From CAMCXE01 sp036520615 (GTDB lineage: Bacteria; Pseudomonadota; Gammaproteobacteria; Pseudomonadales; Cellvibrionaceae), in NCBI GenBank assembly GCA_036520615.1, contig DATDJI010000092.1:17651-81650 (forward strand): 64,000 nt of DNA. Direction: 5' to 3'. Under the pieces are notes generated by a model that was not told the origin of the DNA, did not search any database, and worked only from the letters and a program-made list of their open reading frames with translations. The position numbers and the translations under genes were made by a program. Below, one piece after another: positions 16,514 to 24,356 of this stretch; the stretch's first letter is position 1, and every line of letters begins with the position of its first letter.

Positions 16514-16590
16514 TGGTCGGAACGGCGGGATTTGAACCCACGACCCCTACACCCCCAGTGTAGTGCGCTACCAGACTGCGCTACGCTCCG
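16514..16590 (-). tRNA. tRNA-Pro (anticodon GGG)
   Basis: On the minus strand the 5' acceptor strand CGGAGCG pairs with CGTTCCG (one G-U). The D arm contains AGCGCAGTCTGGTAGCGCA. The anticodon stem CTACA/TGTAG encloses the loop CTGGGGG, giving anticodon GGG, and the T arm has GGGTTCAAATCCC. Discriminator A and an encoded CCA (16516-16514) follow. It reads CCC proline codons. It sits downstream of merR as in Pseudomonas, and its 3' end is duplicated at 13813-13832. Confidence 0.97.
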
Positions 16591-16692
16591 AAAATCTGTA
16601 CTTGCTAACTCATTGTTTTTTAAAACATTTGGCGAGATAGCTTGCCACAAGAGGCGCACATAATACCTAAAACTAAGTTATATGCAAGGTTT

Positions 16693-17073
16693 TTAAACTG
16701 CTTGACTCAAATTTGCCGCTTGGCGTAACTCGGACAAAAGTTGTTCTAATTCCGCAACGATCTCCTGGACTAATTCACCGACTTCTGGAGCTTCCTTTGG
16801 GCTTGCATCAAATAATAATTGTTGCCTGGCTCCGCTCACAGTAAACCCCCTGTCATAAAGTAGCCCGCGAATAGTGCGGATAGCCTCCAAATCTTTACGC
16901 TGATAATAACGGCGGTTACCGCGGCGCTTTACCGGTTTAATTTGCGGAAATTCTAATTCCCAATAGCGCAAAACATGCGGTTTAACGGCGCAGAGCTCAC
17001 TTGCCTCCCCGATACTAAAATAACGTTTACCGGGAATAGCGGGCAGCTCTTGATTATGACTCGGTTCCAGCAT
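16693..17073 (-). CDS. MerR-family transcriptional regulator
   Basis: A 126-residue DNA-binding protein. Residues about 17-85 form the MerR winged helix-turn-helix (RYFSIGEASELCAVKPHVLRYW, then RRGNRRYYQRKDLEAI). The C-terminal part is a short coiled-coil-like helix with many Glu and Leu, without the metal-binding cysteines of CueR or MerR. It is the conserved, poorly understood MerR homologue that follows ihfA in many gammaproteobacteria. The start overlaps the ihfA end by 20 bp, with GAGG upstream, so the two are coupled. Ligand and targets are unknown. Confidence 0.92.
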   Translation of the reverse strand: MLEPSHNQELPAIPGKRYFSIGEASELCAVKPHVLRYWELEFPQIKPVKRRGNRRYYQRKDLEAIRTIRGLLYDRGFTVSGARQQLLFDASPKEAPEVGELVQEIVAELEQLLSELRQAANLSQAV

Positions 17074-17359
17074 ATGCCTCTACCCGTTCACGCAGCTTTT
17101 GTCCAGGTTTGAATGTCACTACTCTGCGAGCGGTGATAGGAATCTCTTCACCTGTTTTAGGGTTGCGACCTGGACGTTGGCGTTTATCGCGTAAATCAAA
17201 ATTGCCAAAACCAGAGAGCTTTACACTCTCGTTGCCCTCTAAAGCTGCGCGCACGGTATCAAAAAACGCGTCGACTAAATCCTTAGCCTCGCGCTTATTA
17301 AATCCCAATTCTTCGTACAAGCGCTCAGCTAAATCAGCTTTGGTTAGAGATTCGGACAT
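17054..17359 (-). CDS. ihfA: Integration host factor alpha subunit
   Basis: A 101-residue histone-like DNA-bending protein that pairs with IhfB. It shows the family signature GFGNFDLRDKRQRPGRNPKTGEE with the beta-arm proline that intercalates into DNA, and the N-terminal helices (LTKADLAERLYEELGF). The start at 17359 follows AAGGTGAG. It lies directly downstream of pheT, the canonical pheST-ihfA arrangement, and overlaps the MerR gene. IHF assists sigma-54 promoters, recombination and replication. Confidence 0.97.
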   Translation of the reverse strand: MSESLTKADLAERLYEELGFNKREAKDLVDAFFDTVRAALEGNESVKLSGFGNFDLRDKRQRPGRNPKTGEEIPITARRVVTFKPGQKLRERVEAYAGTES

Positions 17360-17363
17360 AGAC

Positions 17364-19733
17364 TCACCTTAGAATTGCATTAAATTCCTCGGCCAGTTGC
17401 TGGATTACCGTATCAACACTGGCTTGGATTTCGTCGTCCGTAAGAGTGCGCGAGGAATGTTGGAATAGCAAGCTAAAAGCGAGGCTTTTTCGTGTTAAAT
17501 CAATACCCTGCCCTGCGTACACGTCAAACAAGGTTACCTGCTTTAGCCCTTCTCCTGCTGCGCGTTCGATCACCTTTTGCACACTTAAAGCTGGTACCTC
17601 TTTACCGACTAAAATAGCAATATCCCGTGAAACCTCAGGAAAGCGAGAGATCCCCGAAGCACAAGGCAAACATCCAGTTTGAGCAGCGCCCATTGCAATC
17701 TCAAACACAAAAGCCGGTTTATTCAAATCCAAACTTTTACAGCAGTTAGGATGCAGCGCACCAAATACGCCTACCACTTGATTTTCAACTATTACATATG
17801 CCGATTGCCCAGGGTGCATAAAAGGCAAGTCAGTAGCGGGCTGTACGTTAATCGGCCTCCCCCCTAGTTCAAAGAGCAGTTCCACTTCAGCTTTAACATC
17901 ATAAAAATCTACGTCAGATTTATCATGAGCCCAATGCAAACCGTGCCTTTGCCCATATATGAGCCCTGCAAGTTTCTCTTCTTGTGGATAACCATCTTGT
18001 GCTGCAAACACCAACCCAGTTTCAAATAACTTCGCCCGTGTGTGTTGGCGATTTAAATTGCTTTTTAACGTCGCGACCAGCCCTGGTATTAATGAGGTGC
18101 GCATGCTGGCCATATCAACACTGATAGGATTTTGCAGCACAACCGCAGGTTGATCAGGGAAGAAAATATGGTGCAGTTTTGGATCGATAAAACTGTAGGT
18201 GATGATCTCTTGAAAATTTCTGCTGACCAGATGTCTTTTCAATGTGGATTTTTCATTTTGGATATCACTAATATTCGCCACATCGAGTGCAAAGGCGGAT
18301 ATTCGTGTAGGCAGACGCGCATAGCCATAGATGCGCGCCACTTCTTCTAAAAGATCTGCCTCGATAGATAGATCAAAACGAAAACTCGGCACGCTAAAAA
18401 GCCAATATTCGGCGGATTCGCTCACTAGTCCCAATCCCAAAGAAGTAAGAATTCTTACCACTTCAGCATCTGCGATTTCTAATCCCAATCCTTGCGCAAG
18501 GCGCAATTTGTTTAAACGAATGGGCTGCTTTGCGGGTATTGAGGCCTGATCGGCCACCTCAACTACTGGCCCTGCGCTTCCACCAACGATGGACACTAAC
18601 AATTCAGTAGCGCGTTCAATGGCAGTGCGTTGCAGCTGATAATCCACACCGCGCTCGAAACGATGGGATGAGTCTGTGTGCAAGCCATAACTGCGGGCGC
18701 GCCCAGCGATAACTGCTGGGCTGAAAAATGCGCTTTCTAACAACACTGAGCGCGTGGTACCTGAAACGGCTGATGCCTTGCCGCCCATAATGCCGGCAAG
18801 TGCAAGCGGTTGTTGCTCATCGGCGATGATCAAGCAGTCATCCCTCAGAGTTATTACTTGATCGTTAAGCAACGTAAGGGTTTCACCGGCATTTGCCATG
18901 CGAATGTCAATACCGCCTTGAAGCTTGTCCAGATCAAAGGCATGCAACGGTTGCCCTAATTCAAGCAATACAAAATTAGTTACATCTACCACGGCATCAA
19001 TGGAGCGCAAGCCCGCACGCTCAAGTTTCGTGCGCAACCATGCAGGGCTGGGAATTGTTATATCAATATTTTCAATCGTGCGCGCCAAATATGTTGGGCA
19101 GGCTTTTGACTCAGTGAGTTTTACCGCGCGAACGCTCTCACTGGTCGCAAGCTGAAATGCTTGCTCCTGCTGATTAACGGGGCTTTGCGTAAGCACACCC
19201 ACTTCTCGTGCAATACCACGCAAACTTAAACAGTCACTGCGATTAGGCGTAAGCTCAAGCTCTAGTATCTGATCTGAAAGCGTGAGGTATTCACGCAAAT
19301 CGGCGCCGATCGGAGCATCCGAAGCCAATTCCCACAAACCGCTGTCGTCAGTACCCGCTGCTAATTCTGTTTGCCCGCATAGCATTCCGAAACTTTCTAC
19401 GCCGCGCAGTTTGGCTTTTTTGATTTCTAAACCGCCGGGCAACAGTGCTCCCACTTGGGCTAAAGGCACCATAATGCCAGCGCGCGCATTGGCCGCCCCG
19501 CACACAATCTGTAATTGGCTGCCACCGGCATCAACCTGGCAGACGCGCAATTTTTGAGCGTCCGGGTGAGGCTCAGCACTGATTATTTGGGCCACGACAA
19601 CACCGCTAAATATTCCCGCCACTGGAGTAACGGCATCCACTTCAAGCCCTGCCATCGTGAGTTGCTGCACTAATTGGTCGGTAGATACCGGCGGATTCAC
19701 CCACTCGCGCAACCAGGATTCGCTAATTTTCAT
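17364..19733 (-). CDS. pheT: Phenylalanyl-tRNA synthetase beta subunit
   Basis: A 789-residue subunit of the alpha2-beta2 enzyme that charges tRNA-Phe. Domain order is standard: MKISESWLREWV N terminus, tRNA-binding OB fold (about 40-150), B3/B4 editing region containing a SDCLSLRGIAREV segment, B5 domain, catalytic-like domain, and a C-terminal ferredoxin-like anticodon-binding domain (FPEVSRDIAILV to the end). Length is close to E. coli PheT (795). It lies 27 bp after pheS. Confidence 0.97.
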   Translation of the reverse strand: MKISESWLREWVNPPVSTDQLVQQLTMAGLEVDAVTPVAGIFSGVVVAQIISAEPHPDAQKLRVCQVDAGGSQLQIVCGAANARAGIMVPLAQVGALLPGGLEIKKAKLRGVESFGMLCGQTELAAGTDDSGLWELASDAPIGADLREYLTLSDQILELELTPNRSDCLSLRGIAREVGVLTQSPVNQQEQAFQLATSESVRAVKLTESKACPTYLARTIENIDITIPSPAWLRTKLERAGLRSIDAVVDVTNFVLLELGQPLHAFDLDKLQGGIDIRMANAGETLTLLNDQVITLRDDCLIIADEQQPLALAGIMGGKASAVSGTTRSVLLESAFFSPAVIAGRARSYGLHTDSSHRFERGVDYQLQRTAIERATELLVSIVGGSAGPVVEVADQASIPAKQPIRLNKLRLAQGLGLEIADAEVVRILTSLGLGLVSESAEYWLFSVPSFRFDLSIEADLLEEVARIYGYARLPTRISAFALDVANISDIQNEKSTLKRHLVSRNFQEIITYSFIDPKLHHIFFPDQPAVVLQNPISVDMASMRTSLIPGLVATLKSNLNRQHTRAKLFETGLVFAAQDGYPQEEKLAGLIYGQRHGLHWAHDKSDVDFYDVKAEVELLFELGGRPINVQPATDLPFMHPGQSAYVIVENQVVGVFGALHPNCCKSLDLNKPAFVFEIAMGAAQTGCLPCASGISRFPEVSRDIAILVGKEVPALSVQKVIERAAGEGLKQVTLFDVYAGQGIDLTRKSLAFSLLFQHSSRTLTDDEIQASVDTVIQQLAEEFNAILR

Positions 19734-19760
19734 AGGTTATAAACTACTTATAAGACTGTG

Positions 19761-20774
19761 TTAAAACTGTTGCAGGAAATTAAGATCGTTCTCAAAAAAG
19801 AGCCGCAGATCATTTACTCCATATCGCAACATTGCTAAACGCTCAACCCCCATACCGAAGGCAAAACCGCTAACCTTTTCCGGATCTAGGCCGCAGGCAT
19901 TAAATACTTCAGGATGTACCATCCCGCAACCGCCAACTTCCAGCCAACCAGTTTGTTTGCACATGCGGCAACCCCCGCCTTGGCACTGAGTGCATTGAAT
20001 ATCCATCTCAGCGGAGGGTTCTGTAAAAGGAAAATACGACGGCCGAAAGCGCACAGCCACGTCGGTTTCGAAAAAAGCTTTAAGAAATTGATCCATCGTG
20101 CCTTTTAAGTCGGCAAAGCTCACCTGGTCATCCACCACCAACCCTTCAACCTGATGAAACATCGGCGTATGAGTCATATCCGAATCGCAACGATAAACGC
20201 GGCCAGGGCAAATAATGCGTATTGGCGGCTTTTGGGTTTCCATAGTGCGAATTTGCACAGGGGAAGTATGTGTGCGCAACACATGAGTGGGGTCGACGTA
20301 AAACGTATCGTGCATGGCCCGTGCAGGATGATGTGCGGGGATGTTTAAGGCTTCAAAATTATGGAAATCATCTTCAATTTCCGGCCCCTCTGCTACTGCA
20401 TAGCCTGCGGCACGAAAGATGGATTCGATGCGCATTAAAGTGCGGCTAACCGGGTGCAGTCCCCCTAAAGCATTACTGCGGCCTGGTAGAGTAATATCCA
20501 ATGCTTCAGCGGCCAATTGGGCATTGATATGAGCGTCCTCCAAAACGAGCTTACGTTCATTTAAAGCATTGCTAATAGCCTCCTTGGCTTCGTTAATTTT
20601 TGCTCCTGCTGCTGGGCGCTCATCAGCTGACAGAGCACCTAAAGATTTTAATTGTGCTGTAACCAGCCCTTTTTTACCGAGAAAATCTACCCGCACCTGA
20701 TCCAGAGCGGCTAAATCCATCGCAGCTGCAATCTGGTGTTTAGCATCGGCAATAAGCGATTGGAGTTCTAACAT
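19761..20774 (-). CDS. pheS: Phenylalanyl-tRNA synthetase alpha subunit
   Basis: A 337-residue catalytic subunit. The N-terminal coiled coil (MLELQSLIADAKHQIAAA, about 1-85) contacts tRNA. The class II catalytic core holds motif 2 (around GRVYRCDSDMTHTPMFHQ) and motif 3 (GFAFGMGVERLAMLRYG). The frame is open to 20810, but the conserved N terminus begins at the ATG at 20774. An attenuator-like terminator precedes it (20828-20857), so expression is probably set both by readthrough from rplT and by that element. Confidence 0.97.
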   Translation of the reverse strand: MLELQSLIADAKHQIAAAMDLAALDQVRVDFLGKKGLVTAQLKSLGALSADERPAAGAKINEAKEAISNALNERKLVLEDAHINAQLAAEALDITLPGRSNALGGLHPVSRTLMRIESIFRAAGYAVAEGPEIEDDFHNFEALNIPAHHPARAMHDTFYVDPTHVLRTHTSPVQIRTMETQKPPIRIICPGRVYRCDSDMTHTPMFHQVEGLVVDDQVSFADLKGTMDQFLKAFFETDVAVRFRPSYFPFTEPSAEMDIQCTQCQGGGCRMCKQTGWLEVGGCGMVHPEVFNACGLDPEKVSGFAFGMGVERLAMLRYGVNDLRLFFENDLNFLQQF

Positions 20775-20827
20775 ATGGGTATCCAATAAATAAAGCGGTA
20801 GGTATAGCACTAAGAGCTGTAGCTAAT

Positions 20828-20857
20828 AAAAAAGGGGATAAGCCAAGGCTAACCCCC
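20828..20857 (-). terminator. Rho-independent terminator between rplT and pheS
   Basis: On the minus strand GGGGGTTAGCC pairs with GGCTTATCCCC around a TT loop (one mismatch, one G-U), immediately followed by six T. It lies 54 bp before the pheS start. It either ends the infC-rpmI-rplT transcript or serves as a pheST attenuator as known for E. coli. Confidence 0.8.
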
Positions 20858-20887
20858 TTTTTATAATCCGGACATATGCGGTAATTA

Positions 20888-20923
20888 TTAGAAAATACAG
20901 CCTAAGCTCAAGCATGTATTCAT
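20888..20923 (-). CDS. Possible 11-residue leader peptide before pheS
   Basis: A short frame, MNTCLSLGCIF then TAA, ends 30 bp before the terminator stem. It sits where E. coli pheM lies, but carries only one Phe codon (its last), against five in PheM. Its AGCTTAGGCT (20908-20899) can pair with AGCCTTGGCT of the terminator at nine of ten positions. The ribosome site is weak. Low confidence. Confidence 0.25.
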   Translation of the reverse strand: MNTCLSLGCIF

Positions 20924-20961
20924 AAATTAAAAACCTAAGCCCGGGTAAAAATACTCACAGG

Positions 20962-21321
20962 TTAAGCGGCCAATGCCGATTTAGCCTGCGACACAATAAC
21001 TGCAAATGCAGATTTATCATGAATAGCAAGATCAGCAAGAACACGACGATCCAACGTAATATTGGCTTTTTTCAAACCAGCGATCAGACGGCTGTAGGAA
21101 ATACCCTCAGCGCGCGATTGAGCATTGATACGAGTAATCCAAAGCGCGCGGAAATTACGCTTTTTAACTCGACGGTCGCGATAGGCATATTGCCCAGCTT
21201 TAATTACAGCTTGCTTCGCTACGCGGAATACGCGTGAACGAGCGCCGTAGTAACCTTTTGCCAATTTTAAGATTTTTTTGTGGCGACGACGCGCCTCGAC
21301 TCCACGTTTAACACGAGCCAT
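20962..21321 (-). CDS. rplT: 50S ribosomal protein L20
   Basis: A 119-residue basic ribosomal protein, starting MARVKRGVEARRRHKKILKL, followed by the conserved AKGYYGARSRVFRVAKQAV and the RDRRVKKRNFRALWITRINA segment. L20 is needed for early 50S assembly and in E. coli represses its own operon by binding the rpmI leader. Gene order infC-rpmI-rplT is canonical. Length equals the family norm. Confidence 0.98.
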   Translation of the reverse strand: MARVKRGVEARRRHKKILKLAKGYYGARSRVFRVAKQAVIKAGQYAYRDRRVKKRNFRALWITRINAQSRAEGISYSRLIAGLKKANITLDRRVLADLAIHDKSAFAVIVSQAKSALAA

Positions 21322-21361
21322 GGTTTTTCCTCACGTAAAAATAAATGAACAAGACGTTAAA

Positions 21362-21556
21362 TTAGTTGAGACGCAACATGCGCTTAACATTGCTGACATC
21401 AGACTCGTGGACCATAGCGGTGCCGCGCAACTGACGCTTACGCTTAGTTGTCATTTTGGTGAGGATATGGCTTTTGAACGCGTGTTTGCGTTTAAAACCA
21501 CCGGCTGTTTTCTTGAAGCGCTTGGAAGCGCCACTGTGTATTTTAGCTTTTGCCAT
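21362..21556 (-). CDS. rpmI: 50S ribosomal protein L35
   Basis: A 64-residue basic protein, MAKAKIHSGASKRFKKTAGG, ending KRMLRLN, typical of L35. It lies between infC (59 bp upstream) and rplT (40 bp downstream). In E. coli the start region of this gene is the L20-controlled operator; no attempt was made to fold it here. Confidence 0.97.
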   Translation of the reverse strand: MAKAKIHSGASKRFKKTAGGFKRKHAFKSHILTKMTTKRKRQLRGTAMVHESDVSNVKRMLRLN

Positions 21557-21615
21557 TTTGGATCTCCGATTGCGAGATGATGAATTTGAAAGTAACTAGG
21601 CAGCTAAAAGCCCGA

Positions 21616-22170
21616 CTACTTTTTCTTTTTAGGGGCGATAACCATGGTCAACTGACGCCCTTCCATTTTAGCGTGCTGCTCCACAGTACCCATTTCCTCC
21701 AAGTCTTTTTCGATGCGCTGCATCATTTCCATGCCAAGCTCTTGGTGGGCAAGTTCGCGGCCTTTGAATCGTAACGATACTTTGGCCTTATCCCCTTGTT
21801 CGAGGAAACGTATCAAGGCTTTTAACTTCACCTGATAGTCTCCATCTTCCGTCCCTGGCCTAAATTTCATTTCTTTAATTTGCTGCTGTTTTTGTTTCTT
21901 TTTAGCGGCATTTTTGGATTTCTTTAACTCGAACAGATGCTTGCCGTAATCCATAATTTTGCAGACGACCGGTTCGGCATCTACAGCAATTTCCACTAAG
22001 TCAAGTGTGGCGGCTTGGGCGGCGGCTAAGGCCTCTGCAATACTTACGATCCCAATCTGCTCTCCATCTGCGCCGATTAAGCGCACCTGTTTAGCTTCAA
22101 TTTGTTCATTTATGGCCGCTTTCTTAGAGCGGGGCTTGGCAGCTGCTGCGGGTTCTCGAATGCTAATAAT
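21616..22170 (-). CDS. infC: Translation initiation factor IF-3 (AUU start)
   Basis: Binds the 30S subunit and proofreads initiation. The first ATG in frame (22086) would remove the conserved start of the N domain. Upstream the same frame encodes PRSKKAAINEQIEAKQVRLI, which matches IF-3, and no ATG, GTG or TTG occurs there. Two ATT codons (22170-22168 and 22167-22165) follow a GGAG site at 22179-22176 by 5 and 8 bases. IF-3 genes classically use AUU so that the factor represses its own synthesis. With the first ATT the product is 184 residues, close to the E. coli 180. It ends in KMEGRQLTMVIAPKKKK. Confidence 0.93.
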   Translation of the reverse strand: MISIREPAAAAKPRSKKAAINEQIEAKQVRLIGADGEQIGIVSIAEALAAAQAATLDLVEIAVDAEPVVCKIMDYGKHLFELKKSKNAAKKKQKQQQIKEMKFRPGTEDGDYQVKLKALIRFLEQGDKAKVSLRFKGRELAHQELGMEMMQRIEKDLEEMGTVEQHAKMEGRQLTMVIAPKKKK

Positions 22171-22207
22171 GAGTTCTCCAATGAGTTAAAAAAATCCAAT
22201 CAGCCCT

Positions 22208-24127
22208 TTAATGGCTGACCCGGGACTTGTTAGCCACATCGTTTGTTAGTAACGCGAGGAAGTCGTCGAGGGACAGGGTTCCTAAATCAGTTCCGGTGCG
22301 AGTTCGCACGCTTACCTGACCGGAAGCTACTTCTTGATCCCCAAGGATCAAAAGGTAGGGAACCTTCTGAATGGTGTGCTCGCGGATTTTAAAACCGATC
22401 TTCTCATTTCTCAAGTCGGCAAAGGCGCGAAACCCTTTTTCTTGCAAGCTTTTTGCTACAGTTTGCGCAAATTCCGCCTGATTGTCAGTAATATTTAAAA
22501 TTGCTACCTGCTCAGGTGCAAGCCAGGCGGGAAAAGCACCTTCATAATGTTCAATCAAGATACCGATAAAACGCTCAAAACTGCCCAAGATGGCCCGATG
22601 CAACATCACAGGAACTTGACGGCTGCCATCTTCAGCGACGAATTGAGCATCTAACCGTGCAGGCATGGAAAAATCCACTTGAATTGTTCCACATTGCCAG
22701 ACACGCCCTATGCAGTCCTTCAGTGAGAATTCGATTTTGGGACCATAAAAAGCGCCTTCACCCGGCAGGTATTCAAATGCCAATTCTTTAGTGTTTAGGG
22801 CATCGGCCAGAGCCTTTTCGGCTTTATCCCAAACTTCATCGCTTCCTACTCGCTGTTCGGGTCGAGTAGATAAACGAATAATGACGTCGCTAAAACCAAA
22901 ATCAGCATAAACCTGATAAAGAAGGTCGGTAAAATCCGAGACTTCACGCTGGATCATGCTTTCACTGCAGAAAATATGGGCATCGTCCTGTACGAAGCTG
23001 CGCACGCGCATCAGGCCTTGTAGTGTACCCGAGGCTTCGTTGCGATGGCATGAGCCAAATTCCGCTAAGCGCAACGGTAAGTCTCGGTAGCTTTTTAGAC
23101 CCTGGTTAAACACCTGGATATGGCAAGGGCAGTTCATCGGCTTAATCGCGTAGTCGCGATGTTCTGAGGCAACGGTGAACATACCCGTTTGGAATTTATC
23201 CCAGTGACCTGAGCGCTCCCACAGGCTGCGATCAACAACCTGAGGCGTTTTAATTTCTTGGTAGCCATTATCCCGCTGCACTTTGCGCATATAGGATTCG
23301 ATCGCGGTGTAAATTGTCCAGCCCTTGGGATGCCAGAAGACCATTCCAGGCGCTTCTTCTTGAATATGGAAAAAGTCGAATTTTTTACCAAGCTTGCGAT
23401 GGTCGCGCTTTTCAGCCTCTTCTAATCGATGCAAATAGGCATCTAAATCTTTTTTTGTGCTCCAAGCAGTGCCATATACCCGAGTTAACATGGCATTTTT
23501 TGCATCGCCACGCCAATAGGCACCGGCAACTTTCATAAGCTTGAAAAATTTCAATTTACCTGTCGATGGTACATGAGGGCCCCGGCATAGATCTTCAAAG
23601 TCCCCTTGCCGATAAAGGGAGAGATCTTCATTCGCAGGAATACTTTGAATAATTTCTGCCTTGTAGTGCTCTCCGAGGCTTTTAAAATAATCAACGGCAG
23701 CGTCTCGATGCAGTACACGGCGCGTAACCGGAATGTCTTCTGCAGCCAAAGCCTGCATTCGCTCTTCTATTTTAATTAAGTCTTCGGGGGTAAAAGCGCG
23801 GGAAAAAGCAAAATCGTAATAGAAGCCATCATCGATGACAGGGCCGATAGTAACCTGGGCGTCAGGAAAAAGTTGCTTTACTGCTTGAGCCAACAAATGC
23901 GCAGTGGAATGCCGAATAAGCTCTAATGCCTGCGCACTTTTATCTGTAATTATAACTAAACTAGTATCGGCTTCGATCAGGTGCGATGCATCAACAGCTA
24001 TGCCGTTTACAATCCCACCAAGGGTTGCCTTGGCAAGGCCTGCGCCTATGTTGGCGGCCACGTCTAACACTGATACAACAGAAGGGAATTGACGGCTTGA
24101 GCCATCAGGTAGGGATACAGTAATCAT
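22208..24127 (-). CDS. thrS: Threonyl-tRNA synthetase
   Basis: A 639-residue class II synthetase. Domains in order: TGS (1-62, MITVSLPDGSSRQFP), editing domain with HSTAHLLAQAVKQLF and the later zinc/editing cysteine segment, catalytic core with motif 2 around FGSCHRNEASGTLQGLMRVR and motif 3 MLHRAILGSFERFIGILIE, and an anticodon-binding domain (about 535-639). The catalytic-site zinc ligands include a Cys in MNCPCHIQVF. It starts the thrS-infC-rpmI-rplT cluster, 37 bp before infC. In E. coli the protein represses its own mRNA; the leader here was not folded. Confidence 0.98.
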   Translation of the reverse strand: MITVSLPDGSSRQFPSVVSVLDVAANIGAGLAKATLGGIVNGIAVDASHLIEADTSLVIITDKSAQALELIRHSTAHLLAQAVKQLFPDAQVTIGPVIDDGFYYDFAFSRAFTPEDLIKIEERMQALAAEDIPVTRRVLHRDAAVDYFKSLGEHYKAEIIQSIPANEDLSLYRQGDFEDLCRGPHVPSTGKLKFFKLMKVAGAYWRGDAKNAMLTRVYGTAWSTKKDLDAYLHRLEEAEKRDHRKLGKKFDFFHIQEEAPGMVFWHPKGWTIYTAIESYMRKVQRDNGYQEIKTPQVVDRSLWERSGHWDKFQTGMFTVASEHRDYAIKPMNCPCHIQVFNQGLKSYRDLPLRLAEFGSCHRNEASGTLQGLMRVRSFVQDDAHIFCSESMIQREVSDFTDLLYQVYADFGFSDVIIRLSTRPEQRVGSDEVWDKAEKALADALNTKELAFEYLPGEGAFYGPKIEFSLKDCIGRVWQCGTIQVDFSMPARLDAQFVAEDGSRQVPVMLHRAILGSFERFIGILIEHYEGAFPAWLAPEQVAILNITDNQAEFAQTVAKSLQEKGFRAFADLRNEKIGFKIREHTIQKVPYLLILGDQEVASGQVSVRTRTGTDLGTLSLDDFLALLTNDVANKSRVSH

Positions 24128-24260
24128 TAACTATCTCTTTTCAGTGGTGACCCCTACCAAGGGCCACATGAGGTAATGCTAAACGGCTCAGACGATATCT
24201 TAGTTGGCTGCAGAGGCCACCTTAACTAGCGGTGAGATATAGCTAACAAGAATCAACACA

Positions 24261-24280
24261 AAAGAGCCCGCTCGGCGGGT
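24261..24280 (-). terminator. Rho-independent terminator upstream of thrS
   Basis: On the minus strand ACCCGC-CGA-GCGGGC is a compact GC-rich hairpin followed by TCTTTT. It lies 77 bp after the stop of the response-regulator gene at 24357, and 134 bp before thrS, so it most likely ends the upstream gene. Confidence 0.65.
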
Positions 24281-24356
24281 AGGCTTGGGATTATACAAAG
24301 CTTTCAATTATGCGCCAGCGTTTGTACGTGAAACAGCAAAAAGAATGCATAATGTG

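Larger units (their letters stand above)
13813..16534. mobile_element. Remnant of an element integrated at tRNA-Pro
   Basis: A 2.7-kb segment lying on the 3' side of tRNA-Pro, bounded by the 20-bp direct repeat. It interrupts otherwise dense core genes, holds only short orphan frames in both orientations (14065-14370 minus, 15488-15742 plus, 15884-16183 plus), has an AT-rich left part, and lacks any integrase, transposase or phage gene I can recognise. In Pseudomonas the same core cluster also ends with tRNA-Pro after merR, so the tRNA is the conserved boundary and this DNA the insert. Loss of the integrase would make it immobile. Confidence 0.55.
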
